Below are positions 26,961 through 35,862 of a DNA stretch of 64,000 bases, piece after piece (the stretch's first letter is position 1; each line of letters starts with the position of its first letter). Below the pieces are notes generated by a model. The model was not told where the DNA came from and made no database searches. It saw only the letters and a program-made list of their open reading frames with translations. Source of the stretch: Ewingella sp963519305 (GTDB lineage: Bacteria; Pseudomonadota; Gammaproteobacteria; Enterobacterales; Enterobacteriaceae); the NCBI GenBank assembly GCA_963519305.1, contig CAUQMS010000002.1, positions 186,001 through 250,000 on the forward strand, written 5' to 3'. The translations under genes and the position numbers were made by a program.

Positions 26961-27299
26961 TAATTAATAAGGTGGTGCAATCAATGCTTCCTGAGGTGAT
27001 AACGACGTTCTGACTTCGTCCATATAAGTATCATGTTGATCTGGCTGAAAAGATAAATTTGAAATTTTTCCCCGTTTTTCTGCTGGGCGATGAAACCCGA
27101 CAGGCAGTCACCTGCCTATACCACCTGAGTCGATGAACGGATGCTGGCGAAGGTTTGAATCTATTATTGTTATCTTTTCAGGATAGAAAGAAGGATGGCC
27201 TTCCTCGCAGGATGCCACATCCTCCCAGAAAAGTTATATTAAGCCCCGCCCTTATCGCTGCCACACCTGCAGCTTCATCACGTTTGAAGGAGTTTTACG
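26961..27299. other. Intergenic region between umuDC and the VOC gene
   Basis: 339 bp with no believable ORF. A short hairpin AGGCAG-TCAC-CTGCCT sits at about 27101-27117. The promoter of the VOC gene should lie near the right end. Nothing else was recognised. Confidence 0.4.
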
Positions 27300-27677
27300 A
27301 TGTCTGGTTCTGACGCCAATCTGCTTTCAGCTTCTTTTGTTATTGCTGTACCCGATCTTAAGAAAAGCGCCGCCTATTTTCGTGACGTCCTTGGGTTCAG
27401 TCTGGCGTGGCCTGAAGATATGGGCTGGCAGATGGCGTCACGGGGAAGCGTGCGTATCATGTTAGGGCATTCACCGGATGCGATGCCACCTTCTGCCACC
27501 GGTGATCACAGCTATTTTGCCTATCTGAACGTTAATGATGCCGACGCGCTTCATCAGGAATTTGCCAACCGGGGCGCCATCATTCTTCAGGCTCCGGCCG
27601 ATAAACCCCACGGTATGCGCGAATTCACCGTCGCTACCCCGGATGGTCACAGAATGATGATCGGTCAGGACCTATAA
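27300..27677 (+). CDS. VOC-family (glyoxalase/bleomycin-resistance-like) protein
   Basis: Single vicinal-oxygen-chelate protein of 125 aa. It has two beta-alpha-beta-beta-beta modules: SFVIAVPDLKKSAAYFRDVLGF opens the first, and SYFAYLNVNDADALHQEF opens the second. The family covers metal-dependent isomerases, dioxygenases and drug-binding proteins; the activity here is unknown. RBS GAAGGAG. The last 44 bp overlap the convergent TetR gene. Confidence 0.85.
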   Translation: MSGSDANLLSASFVIAVPDLKKSAAYFRDVLGFSLAWPEDMGWQMASRGSVRIMLGHSPDAMPPSATGDHSYFAYLNVNDADALHQEFANRGAIILQAPADKPHGMREFTVATPDGHRMMIGQDL

Positions 27678-28329
27678 GCTCACCGGGAAATAACGCCTTC
27701 GGGCGCGCCTCGCGCTCAAGATACCCGAGACAGAGCGACTCAAGCTGGCCGCAAAGCTCGGGGATCTTCATCTGCGGCAACGTTCCTTCAAGCAGAAAAC
27801 GGATGGGACCGACCAGCGCGCCCATCAGCATGAACGTCACCATACCCACGTCGTCAAAATGCGCATCGCAGGCGGTCTTCAGCATCGCTTCCAGCGCCGC
27901 ACGGTTACGCTCCCCCACTCCGTGAACGTAATCTTGTGAGTCGAGTTCAAGGGCCACAGCGTAGAGCGCGCGCGATTCATCCAGATTTTCGGTCTTGGCT
28001 AGTACAAACGCGGTAATGACCGCTTTCACCATCACCGGCAACGTTGCGTGATGCACTGACGCCGCCGCATCCACCGTCGCACTCACCACCCTTTCCAGAT
28101 GCCGCTGCAACACGGCAAAAAGCAGCGCCTGCTTTTGCGGAAAATATTGATAAAGGCTGCCAACCGACACGCCCGCCCTCTCCGCCACGCGGATAGTCGT
28201 CAGCCGTTGCAATCCTTCAGTCTGTAAAACCTGAATAGTCGCATCAAAAATAGCGTCCACGGTCGCCAGAGATCGCGCCTGTTGTGGCTGTTTTCGGGCC
28301 TCAAGCCCTTGTCCGTTATCGGTCTGCAT
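27634..28329 (-). CDS. TetR-family regulator, divergent from an aldo/keto reductase
   Basis: 231 aa. The N-terminal TetR HTH reads TIRVAERAGVSVGSLYQYFPQKQALL (about residues 47-72); the ligand domain follows. The start is taken as ATG 28329, with a GTG at 28341 in frame as an alternative; neither has a good Shine-Dalgarno. The divergent aldo/keto reductase is 88 bp away, with an inverted repeat between them, so self- and AKR-repression is likely. The 3' end overlaps the convergent VOC gene. Confidence 0.88.
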   Translation of the reverse strand: MQTDNGQGLEARKQPQQARSLATVDAIFDATIQVLQTEGLQRLTTIRVAERAGVSVGSLYQYFPQKQALLFAVLQRHLERVVSATVDAAASVHHATLPVMVKAVITAFVLAKTENLDESRALYAVALELDSQDYVHGVGERNRAALEAMLKTACDAHFDDVGMVTFMLMGALVGPIRFLLEGTLPQMKIPELCGQLESLCLGYLEREARPKALFPGELIGPDRSSFCDHPG

Positions 28330-28342
28330 ATGCGAATTCACA

Positions 28343-28362
28343 ATATGAATGATTATTCGTAT
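28343..28362. promoter_or_regulatory. Candidate TetR operator
   Basis: ATATGAAT-GATT-ATTCGTAT, 8-bp arms with one mismatch. It sits 14 bp before the TetR start and 55 bp before the AKR start, the normal place for a divergent TetR operator. Confidence 0.6.
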
Positions 28363-28417
28363 TCTACATCAACACCTCACCATTGACGAAATAACCCCCG
28401 AAATAAGGAACGCATCT

Positions 28418-29290
28418 ATGACTGAAGTAACACGAGCCGGTACTTTTCAACTGGGCGACCTGCCCGTTACGCGCATGGGCTACGGTGCGATGCAGCTGGC
28501 CGGGCCGCACGTTTTCGGGCCACCTAAAGACAAGGCCGCTGCGCTGGCCGTGCTGCGTGCCGCTGTCGAAAGCGGCATCACTCACATCGACACCAGCGAT
28601 TTTTACGGGCCGCACGTCACCAACCAGCTGATCCGTGAGGCGCTGCATCCCTATCCTGACGCCCTTACCATTGTGACCAAAGTCGGTGCCCGCCGGGGGA
28701 GCGATGCGTCGTGGAATCTGGCGTCATCGGCGGCTGAACTGGAGTCCGCGGTGCATGACAACCTGCGTAATCTCGGTCTTGATGTGCTGGACGTGGTAAA
28801 TTTTCGCGTGATGCTGAGCGTCGGTGCACCGGTCGAAGGTGACATCGAAGAACCGCTGACGGCGCTGGCAGAACTTCAGAACAAAGGGCTGATCCGCCAC
28901 ATCGGGCTGAGCAACGTCACCGCAAAACAGATCGCTCAGGGCCGTACGATCACCGAGATCGTATCCGTGCAGAACATGTACAACCTGGCCCATCGTCATG
29001 ACGACGCGCTGATTGATCATCTTGAAAAAGAGGGGATCGCCTATGTACCGTATTTTCCGCTCGGCGGCTTTACTCCCTTGCAGGCCGATGCACTGAGCTA
29101 CGCTGCAGAGCAGTGCGGCGCAACACCGATGCAGGTCGCTCTGGCCTGGCTGCTACATCGTGCGCCCAACATTCTGCTGATACCGGGCACCTCGTCAGTG
29201 GAACATTTGCAGCAGAACATTCAGAGCGTGAACCTGCAGTTGCCGGAACATCTTCTGTCCTCGCTGGATAACATTGGGCTACGCCAATAA
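28418..29290 (+). CDS. Aldo/keto reductase
   Basis: NADPH-dependent AKR of 290 aa with a TIM-barrel pattern. It has HIDTSDFYGPH (catalytic Asp and Tyr), TIVTKVG (Lys) and a C-terminal cofactor segment LIPGTSSVEHLQQN. The start is ATG 28418 (AAGGAA upstream); a 23-codon ORF extension crosses the operator and is rejected. The VNFRVMLS segment replaces the more usual catalytic-His surrounding. It is divergent from a TetR gene. The substrate is unknown; YdbC-like AKRs are similar. Confidence 0.9.
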   Translation: MTEVTRAGTFQLGDLPVTRMGYGAMQLAGPHVFGPPKDKAAALAVLRAAVESGITHIDTSDFYGPHVTNQLIREALHPYPDALTIVTKVGARRGSDASWNLASSAAELESAVHDNLRNLGLDVLDVVNFRVMLSVGAPVEGDIEEPLTALAELQNKGLIRHIGLSNVTAKQIAQGRTITEIVSVQNMYNLAHRHDDALIDHLEKEGIAYVPYFPLGGFTPLQADALSYAAEQCGATPMQVALAWLLHRAPNILLIPGTSSVEHLQQNIQSVNLQLPEHLLSSLDNIGLRQ

Positions 29291-29332
29291 CCAGCAGGAT
29301 CGCCGGACTCACAGCGGCATTGCATCAGGTCG

Positions 29333-29530
29333 ATGCAATGGCTGATCGAAAACCTGATACAGAGCGGCACCGTGGAAAAAGCCAGCCCGCAGGCTCTGGC
29401 GCAGCTTATCTACGGCAGTCTGGCGGAAGCCGCGTTCTGGATCGCCGACGGTGAAGACGGCAACGCACGGCTGGCACAAAGTTGCACCGCACTGGAGTTG
29501 CTGCTGCGCGGCCTTCTGGTCAGAAAATAA
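29333..29530 (+). pseudogene. C-terminal remnant of a TetR-family regulator
   Basis: 65 codons whose product (SPQALAQLIYGSLAEAAFWI, then ARLAQSCTALELLLRGL) matches the C-terminal end of typical TetR ligand domains. There is no DNA-binding half upstream: the aldo/keto reductase stop is 42 bp away. No ribosome binding site. A deletion has probably removed the front of the gene. Confidence 0.7.
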
Positions 29531-29544
29531 TATCCTGATTCATA

Positions 29545-29729
29545 ATGATTATTTGAACATCCTCGCAGAGTATTGCGGTGTCGCAGATTCAAAATCGGAA
29601 TTTCTTTATCATACAATCGGCTTTGAAGAGAATATCAGCAATGCCGATGAGTACCATCAGCGGTTACTGGCTCAGGTCAGGGCGGTGCTGGCCGGGTTGG
29701 CAGAGAAGGAGCCCCAGCCTGCCCTCTAA
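29545..29729 (+). other. Possible unidentified coding remnant
   Basis: An open stretch ending at 29729 encodes ILAEYCGVADSKSEFLY and then ISNADEYHQRLLAQVRAVLAG, which looks protein-like (helical, charged). It has no start codon with a Shine-Dalgarno in a sensible place. It lies between two gene remnants and could be the tail of a third. No family recognised. Confidence 0.3.
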
Positions 29730-29750
29730 ACACTAAATTGCGGCCCCCCA

Positions 29751-29955
29751 ATGACAAAATTTATTGATTTCAAATCCATCGTTGCGGCGGCGGAGGCCCA
29801 TGCTGGCAGGTGTGGCGAGGGCGTTAAAAACGATGAAGCCTGAGATCCGCATTTGGGGCGTAGAGACCGTCGGCGATGCGGTCACTGAACATCAGGCATT
29901 GCAGGCAGGAAAACCCGTTGACGAAATGGCACGCCTGGTTGCAGGAGCCCTGACC
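29751..29955 (+). pseudogene. Degenerate serine/threonine dehydratase remnant
   Basis: ATG 29751 begins MTKFIDFKSIVAAAE, like the N-terminus of PLP-dependent Ser/Thr dehydratases. The reading then shifts frame into MLAGVARALKTMKPEIRIWG and LQAGKPV, the internal segment that follows the Gly-rich phosphate-binding loop. Most of the catalytic domain, including the PLP lysine, is missing, so a large internal deletion with frameshifts is likely. The LysR gene next door is of the type that often controls such enzymes. Confidence 0.65.
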
Positions 29956-30852
29956 TTACTCGTCAGTATGTTGCATCTTTTTCAGCATCCATTCGCGTAA
30001 CGCGCTGACATCAGGGCGTTGCGCAATGTCATCCAGAGTCAGCAGATAATAGTTACCGCCTGGCAGATAAACATCAAAGGGGGCGACCAGAATTCCCCGC
30101 TGTAATAAATCTCCGACCAGCAACTGGCTGGCGATCACCACACCCTGCCCCGCCACCGCCGCCTGTAGCGCATGAGTTTCATCGCTAAAATGCAGACCCC
30201 GCGAAATATTCAACGCCGCTGGTCCGAAGCGTTGCTGCCAGTGTTTCCAGTCCGGCGTCTCTGCCGGCACATGCCGGTGTTCAACGTGCAGCAACGTTGC
30301 GTGCTGTAAATCCGCGGATGTTTTCAGTCCCAGCGCCGGGCTGGCGACAACCATAAAATGGTCTTCGTAGAGCAACGTGCTGTGTAGATCCATCTCAACC
30401 TTTTCCCGATAACGGATAGCCGCATCAACCGTGCGCTGGGTTAAATCAACCCGTTCAATGCCGGTATGCAGGCGTAAATCAATCTGAGGAAAGGTCGTCT
30501 TAAAATCCGCCAACCGCGGAACCAGCCAGTTGGTCAGAAAGTTCGAGGTGGTGGTAATGGTCAGCGCGGGCAGCTGTCTGAGGTGGTCAATTTTCAGGAC
30601 GGAATCTTCCAGCGCAGTAAAGGCAGATTGCGTGCCTGTATAGAGCAGGAGGCCAGCCTCGGTCAGCGTGACACCCTGCGCGTTGCGCTCGAAGACGCGG
30701 CATTCCAGCATGGATTCAATCAGCCGGATTTGGTGGCTGATAGCCGTTGCGCTGACGTTAAGCTGCAACGCGGCCCGTTTAAAACTGAGGCAACCGGCCA
30801 CAGCGTGAAAGGCACGCAGCGCACCAAGCGGAGGTAAGCGTGATGATTTCAT
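29956..30852 (-). CDS. LysR-family (GcvA-like) transcriptional regulator
   Basis: 298 aa. The HTH at residues about 20-45 (SFKRAALQLNVSATAISHQI) and the start LPPLGALRAFHAVAG are typical of the GcvA/AmpR subgroup, as is the C-terminal GNYYLLTLDD. It is divergent from a small membrane protein gene (132 bp gap) and convergent with the dehydratase remnant. Either may be its target. If the dehydratase was the original partner, the regulator has lost it. Confidence 0.88.
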   Translation of the reverse strand: MKSSRLPPLGALRAFHAVAGCLSFKRAALQLNVSATAISHQIRLIESMLECRVFERNAQGVTLTEAGLLLYTGTQSAFTALEDSVLKIDHLRQLPALTITTTSNFLTNWLVPRLADFKTTFPQIDLRLHTGIERVDLTQRTVDAAIRYREKVEMDLHSTLLYEDHFMVVASPALGLKTSADLQHATLLHVEHRHVPAETPDWKHWQQRFGPAALNISRGLHFSDETHALQAAVAGQGVVIASQLLVGDLLQRGILVAPFDVYLPGGNYYLLTLDDIAQRPDVSALREWMLKKMQHTDE

Positions 30853-30984
30853 GATGAGTTATTTTCATCCATAGGTGAAAAGCATGACTTTGACCACCTC
30901 ATTCTACAAGGGATAATCTCAGGATACGTTCTGATTATGGATGAATTTAACTGAGCATGGTCGCTTTTCATAGTGAGACTTATC

Positions 30985-31569
30985 ATGGCAATGATTTCTA
31001 TACCCGACACTCTTCCTCCTGCCGAACAGGCACGCATACATGCAGGCATTCTTTTGTGCAGCGGGCTGGCCGCGCAGGGGGTCCTGTTGCTAAAGCTCAC
31101 TGCATGGGGGAATTTACTCATCAGTATCGCGCTGCTGGCGTTGCTGGCTATTGCGTTTGCCGCAGGCGCATATGTGGCACAGTGGCCTGCGATACAGCGG
31201 CAAAACAGGCTGCCACGGTTGCGTCAGGGTTTTCTCATCAGCGCCGCCGGGTTGTTGTTGCTGCTGGCGGCCTCCCGCGACTTGCCCCACTGGCTGCCAA
31301 TGCTCGCGGGCATTTTGCTCTCCGGACTGGGGCAAGGGATGGTCGGAAACGCGGTCATGAAAGGGGGCAAAAAAGCGTGGCATACAGGTTATACGCCGGG
31401 GTTGATGGCAATCCTGCTGAGCACCGGCGTTGTACTCGCGGTGACGGCGGCCCTGCTGTTACAAACCCGTTTTGCCGGAACGGCCGGTTTTCCTTATGCG
31501 TTTGGGCTGCTGCTGGATTTATCACTGCTGGGCGCGCTGTATGTGCGGATTATTGAGAGTGAGAACTGA
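30985..31569 (+). CDS. Membrane protein of unknown function
   Basis: 194 aa with about six hydrophobic segments in alternating pattern, resembling half of an MFS transporter. No conserved MFS loop motif was found. ATG 30985 has GTGAGA upstream; ATG 30973 is also in frame. It is divergent from the LysR gene. A strong bidirectional terminator follows. Confidence 0.68.
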   Translation: MAMISIPDTLPPAEQARIHAGILLCSGLAAQGVLLLKLTAWGNLLISIALLALLAIAFAAGAYVAQWPAIQRQNRLPRLRQGFLISAAGLLLLLAASRDLPHWLPMLAGILLSGLGQGMVGNAVMKGGKKAWHTGYTPGLMAILLSTGVVLAVTAALLLQTRFAGTAGFPYAFGLLLDLSLLGALYVRIIESEN

Positions 31570-31611
31570 CGGCTGAGACGCCTTGCGCCGAAACCGGCAG
31601 ATGGTTAAGAA

Positions 31612-31645
31612 AAAAGCCGATAACAGGATAATGTTATCGGCTTTT
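31612..31645. terminator. Bidirectional terminator between the membrane protein and ddc genes
   Basis: Perfect 13-bp stem AAAAGCCGATAAC/GTTATCGGCTTTT with an 8-nt loop, flanked by A-run and T-run. It ends the converging membrane-protein and ddc transcripts. Confidence 0.9.
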
Positions 31646-31674
31646 TACTGCGCGCCAACAACGGCGCGGAGGCA

Positions 31675-33147
31675 TTATGCGTTCAGCAACTGCTGGGCTG
31701 TTTTGTCCACCAGCGCCAGCAAGACTTTGACATCTTCAAGCGTAACGGTTGGGTTCAGCAAGGTCAGCTTCAGGCAGGTGACGCCGTGGTGCTCGGTCAC
31801 GCCTACGTTAGCGCGGCCGGACTCCAGCAGTGCATCACCAATCTTCTGGTTCAGCAGCGCAATGGCCGCATCACTGGCGTCGGGTAAAGACTGTGGTCGG
31901 AAACGGAACAGCACACTTGCCAGCTGTGGCTGCATCACCAGTTCCAGCGACGCCTGTCCGGTCACGTATTTTGCCACGTCCTGCGCCAGCGTTACGCCGT
32001 GATCAATGATCCCGGCATACTGCTTCTGACCCAACGCTTCCAGCCCCATCCACAGTTTTAACGCATCAAAACGGCGGGTGGTCTGTAACGATTTAGACAC
32101 CAGATTAGGCACACCAGCTTCTTCATCAAACTCAGAGTTCAGATAAGCGGCCTGATAGCGCATCAGCTCGTAATGGCGCTCTTCTTTAAGCAGGAATGCG
32201 CCGCAGCTGATAGTCTGGAAGAACTGCTTGTGGAAGTCCAGAGTGATGGAATCCACCAGCTCAATGCCATCCAGATAGTCGCGGTATTTCTCAGACAAGA
32301 GCAGAGCACCGCCCCATGCCGCATCCACATGCACCCAGATCTGGTGCTCTGCCGCCAGCTGTGCGATGGCACGCAGCGGGTCGATAGCACCGGCATCGGT
32401 CGTGCCTGCGGTCGCGACAATCGCCAGGATCTGCTCACCGTTGGCTTGCGCCTGCGCCAGTTTTTCCTGCAGATCATTGACGTCCATACGGGCGAACTTG
32501 TCGGCTTTCACCAGCGTGACGGACTGATAACCCAGGCCGAGCAACGCCATGTTCTTCTGCACCGAGAAATGGGCATTTTCAGAACAGAAGACTTTGATCT
32601 TCTTCAGGTTACCGATCAGACCATCCTGCTGGATGGAGTGACCCTGACGGGCGAAGAACGCATCGCGCGCCAGCATCAGGCCCATCAGGTTACTCTGAGT
32701 GCCACCACTGGTGAACACGCCTGCGTCGCCAGCCTGATAACCGACCTGAGTCCGCAGCCATTCAATCAGCTTCATCTCAATGATGGTGGCCGACGGGCTC
32801 TGGTCCCAGGAGTCCATGCTCTGGTTAGTGGCGTTAATCAGCACTTCGGCGGCCTGGCTTATCACCAGGCTCGGGCAATGCAAGTGCGCCACGCACTGCG
32901 GGTGATGCACTGACAGGCTGTCTTTTAAAAAGTACTCGATGGCACGTTCAATCGCTGCCTGGTTGCCCAGGCCCTGCGGATTAAAATCGAGCGTAATGCG
33001 TTCACGCAGTTCGGCAACGGTTTTGCCCTGATACATCTCAGGTTGTTGCAGCCACTGCACCACCGCTTTACTGCTCTGGGCAATCGCCTGCTGGTAAGCC
33101 TCAGTGCTTTGCGCTGAGGCGGCCAGGATCGGGTTTAACTCGGACAT
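31675..33147 (-). CDS. ddc: L-2,4-diaminobutyrate decarboxylase
   Basis: PLP group II decarboxylase of 490 aa. It converts L-2,4-diaminobutyrate to 1,3-diaminopropane. It has HVDAAWGGALLLS (PLP Asp) and the Schiff-base Lys in TLDFHKQFFQ. It starts 18 bp after the stop of the aminotransferase gene, in the dat-ddc order known from Acinetobacter and relatives. That pairing is what makes the assignment specific among group II decarboxylases. It ends at a strong terminator. Confidence 0.9.
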   Translation of the reverse strand: MSELNPILAASAQSTEAYQQAIAQSSKAVVQWLQQPEMYQGKTVAELRERITLDFNPQGLGNQAAIERAIEYFLKDSLSVHHPQCVAHLHCPSLVISQAAEVLINATNQSMDSWDQSPSATIIEMKLIEWLRTQVGYQAGDAGVFTSGGTQSNLMGLMLARDAFFARQGHSIQQDGLIGNLKKIKVFCSENAHFSVQKNMALLGLGYQSVTLVKADKFARMDVNDLQEKLAQAQANGEQILAIVATAGTTDAGAIDPLRAIAQLAAEHQIWVHVDAAWGGALLLSEKYRDYLDGIELVDSITLDFHKQFFQTISCGAFLLKEERHYELMRYQAAYLNSEFDEEAGVPNLVSKSLQTTRRFDALKLWMGLEALGQKQYAGIIDHGVTLAQDVAKYVTGQASLELVMQPQLASVLFRFRPQSLPDASDAAIALLNQKIGDALLESGRANVGVTEHHGVTCLKLTLLNPTVTLEDVKVLLALVDKTAQQLLNA

Positions 33148-33165
33148 CTCGGTCTTTTACTCCAC

Positions 33166-34548
33166 TCAGACAGGCTTGAGGCCGGTCGCTAACAGCGCCT
33201 GCTCAAACTTATCGAGGAAAATTCCCAACTCATCGTTGGTGATCAGCAGGGATGGCAACAGGCGCAGCACACAACCGTCGCGGCCGCCGCGTTCCAGAAT
33301 CAGCCCGGCTTCGAAACATTTCTTCTGCAGCAAGGCGGACAGGTCAGCATCAGCCGGGTAGCAACCCATGTGATCCTGCGCTTCGTTCGGTTTAACGATC
33401 TCAATACCGATCATTAAGCCCAGACCGCGCACGTGACCGATAACCGGATAACGTTTTTGTAGGTCAGCCAGTCGGTCTTTCAGCCATTCGCCCTGTGCTG
33501 CCACTTTGTCAGCGATCTTGTGTTCTTTCAGGATCTGCAACGTCGTCAGACCGGTTGCCATTGCCAGCTGGTTGCCGCGGAAAGTACCGGTGTGGTGGCC
33601 AGGTGACCAGGCGTCGAACTGTTTTTTGATACCCAGAACCGCCAGTGGTAAGCCACCGCCGACCGCTTTGGACATCACGATGATGTCCGGCTCGATACCC
33701 GCATGTTCGAAGGCGAACTGTTTACCGGTACGGCAGAAACCCGCCTGCACTTCGTCGAGGATCAGCAGAATACCGTGTTCCTGCGTCACTTTACGGATGC
33801 GCTGCAACCACTCGGCCGGTGCAGGGTTCACGCCGCCTTCACCCTGAACCGCTTCGAGAATGACCGCCGCAGGTTTGCGCACGCCACTCTCAACGTCGTT
33901 GATCAGGTTGTCGAAGTAATAGGTCAGTGCTTTCACGCCCGCGTCACCGCCAATGCCCAGCGGGCAGCGGTACTGGTGCGGATAAGGCATAAACTGCACT
34001 TCAGGCATCATGCCGTTAACGGCTTCTTTCGGGGACAGGTTACCTGTTACCGCGAGCGCGCCATGGGTCATGCCGTGATAGCCGCCGGAGAAGCTGATCA
34101 CGCCAGAACGACCGGTGTATTTTTTGGCCAGTTTCAGCGCAGCTTCAACCGCATCGGCACCTGACGGGCCGGTGAACTGCAGGCAATACTCTTTGCCCTG
34201 TCCTGGCAATAATGAGAGCAGATATTCAGAGAACTGATCTTTCAACGGCGTTGTCAGATCCAGTGTATGTAACGGCAAGCCGCTGGTAATGACATTTTGG
34301 ATGCTTTGCAGCACGTCAGGATGGTTGTGTCCAAGAGCCAAAGTTCCCGCGCCAGCCAGGCAATCAAGATATTGATTATTCTCAACATCGGTGATCCACA
34401 CGCCATGAGCCTGTGCAATGGCTAACGGCAATTTGCGGGGGTAACTCCTAACATTCGATTCAAATTCAGCCTGTCTCGCCAAATAGGTTTCATTGTTTGC
34501 ATTTAATGAATTCGCGCCAAAATTATCAATACGGACTTTATCCGTCAT
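33166..34548 (-). CDS. dat: Diaminobutyrate-2-oxoglutarate aminotransferase
   Basis: Class III PLP aminotransferase of 460 aa. It makes L-2,4-diaminobutyrate from aspartate semialdehyde. It has the class III signature LILDEVQAGFCRTG, then PDIIVMSKAVGGGLPLA with the PLP lysine, and LDCLAGAGTLALGHNHP near the start. ATG 34548 (second of two consecutive Mets) has AGGAGAG six nt upstream. It is the first gene of the dat-ddc operon. Confidence 0.92.
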   Translation of the reverse strand: MTDKVRIDNFGANSLNANNETYLARQAEFESNVRSYPRKLPLAIAQAHGVWITDVENNQYLDCLAGAGTLALGHNHPDVLQSIQNVITSGLPLHTLDLTTPLKDQFSEYLLSLLPGQGKEYCLQFTGPSGADAVEAALKLAKKYTGRSGVISFSGGYHGMTHGALAVTGNLSPKEAVNGMMPEVQFMPYPHQYRCPLGIGGDAGVKALTYYFDNLINDVESGVRKPAAVILEAVQGEGGVNPAPAEWLQRIRKVTQEHGILLILDEVQAGFCRTGKQFAFEHAGIEPDIIVMSKAVGGGLPLAVLGIKKQFDAWSPGHHTGTFRGNQLAMATGLTTLQILKEHKIADKVAAQGEWLKDRLADLQKRYPVIGHVRGLGLMIGIEIVKPNEAQDHMGCYPADADLSALLQKKCFEAGLILERGGRDGCVLRLLPSLLITNDELGIFLDKFEQALLATGLKPV

Positions 34549-35066
34549 CATATCTCTCCTACAACTGGGTTATTGCTAACGCCGAAGTTGAATTATTGAT
34601 TAAAAAAATAACCACCATGAATAAATCGCGGCCAATATATGGCTTTTTGGGTTGCATCTCAATAATTTATTGTATGGAAATCTGTTAAAGGTTTATTCAG
34701 GCGAATCAATGATTTGCTCATTTATTAGCCGTTAATCCTGTCATAAGTATGTTACGTGGTCATTAATAGTGGATGACAGAATGCCGTTAAGAGCGTAAAC
34801 GCGCGCGTTATGGCGTTACCGTATACGAACGGGGTGTCAATGATGCAACTGGCAGCAGCAGCAAAAAACCTTTGGAAAACAGCAGACATCCACCCTTTCA
34901 CCGCGGGGTTTACTGTGGCGATTTACCCTATTATTGCCGCACGGCCCGTTTTGATCTCTTTGATCTCCCCGCCCTCTTCATGGATACTGTATTAATCAAC
35001 AGCCTGTGTAAATGCACAGCCCGGCCGCATGCCGACACACATTGAGTGACACAAAAAGGGAGCATT
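34549..35066. other. Intergenic region upstream of dat and of the DUF2461 gene
   Basis: 518 bp between divergent genes, A/T-rich near dat. A 61-codon ORF (34810-34995, plus) has no ribosome binding site and no family resemblance, so I do not call it. The dat promoter could not be placed. No repeats or operators were recognised. Confidence 0.4.
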
Positions 35067-35768
35067 ATGGGAGAATTTACCGGTTTTACTCAGCAGGGCC
35101 TGACCTTCTTACAGCAGCTTCGCCAGAATAATAATAAGGAGTGGTTCGAGGAGCATCGCGATATCTATCAGCAACAGCTGCTTGAGCCGGTGCGTAAGCT
35201 GGTGACGGATTTAAGCCAGGATATGCAGGTCATTGATGACCTGTTTGAACTGCGCCCGGCGATTGGTAAAACCATCTCCCGTATGCACCGCGATACGCGC
35301 TTCTCGCACGACAAGTCGATATATCGCAGCAATATCTGGATCACCTTCAAGCGCTCACGCAAAAACTGGACCGACGCCCCTACCTACTTTTTCGAATTCG
35401 GTCAGGACTGGTGGCGTTACGGGCTGGGCTACTACAGCGCCTCCAAAACGACGATGGACTTGTTCCGCCAGCAGCTGCTGCGCGATCCGGCGGCGTTTCT
35501 GAAAATGGCAACGTGCATCGAGCCCAATTTCACGATTGAGGGCGACAGCTATAAGCGGCCGCTGATCAAAGATCAGGCACCGGAGCTGGCAGCCTGGTAC
35601 AACAAAAAATCCTTCGCACTGATCAGCAGCCATAGAGACATGGAGACGATTTTCTCTGACAGGCTGGTCGATATCCTGAGCAGAGAATTTCAGCGTATCG
35701 CCCCGCTGTATCACATGCTGATGAAAATCGAAGGAATGAAGAAAAACCAGCTGCCACTGGGTGACTGA
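35067..35768 (+). CDS. DUF2461 (TIGR02453-type) domain protein
   Basis: 233 aa. The family pattern is clear: FTQQGLTFLQQLRQNNNKEWFEEHR at the start, then ISRMHRDTRFSHDKSIYRSN and FFEFGQDWWRYGLGYY. The biochemical function of the family is unknown. ATG 35067 follows AGGGAG; a GTG at 35046 in frame is less likely. No operon partner is clear: the pyrophosphatase gene starts 94 bp later. Confidence 0.85.
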   Translation: MGEFTGFTQQGLTFLQQLRQNNNKEWFEEHRDIYQQQLLEPVRKLVTDLSQDMQVIDDLFELRPAIGKTISRMHRDTRFSHDKSIYRSNIWITFKRSRKNWTDAPTYFFEFGQDWWRYGLGYYSASKTTMDLFRQQLLRDPAAFLKMATCIEPNFTIEGDSYKRPLIKDQAPELAAWYNKKSFALISSHRDMETIFSDRLVDILSREFQRIAPLYHMLMKIEGMKKNQLPLGD

Positions 35769-35862
35769 GAAGACTCTGCGGCACAACGGGGCCGGACTGA
35801 TGTACACTCTGTCCCGATTGAAAGGCGGGTAGCCTTTCGTAAACCAGCACAATGAGGTCAAT

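Noticed and set aside
34810..34995. 61-codon ORF between dat and the DUF2461 gene
   Set aside because: No ribosome binding site, no recognisable domain, composition not convincing.
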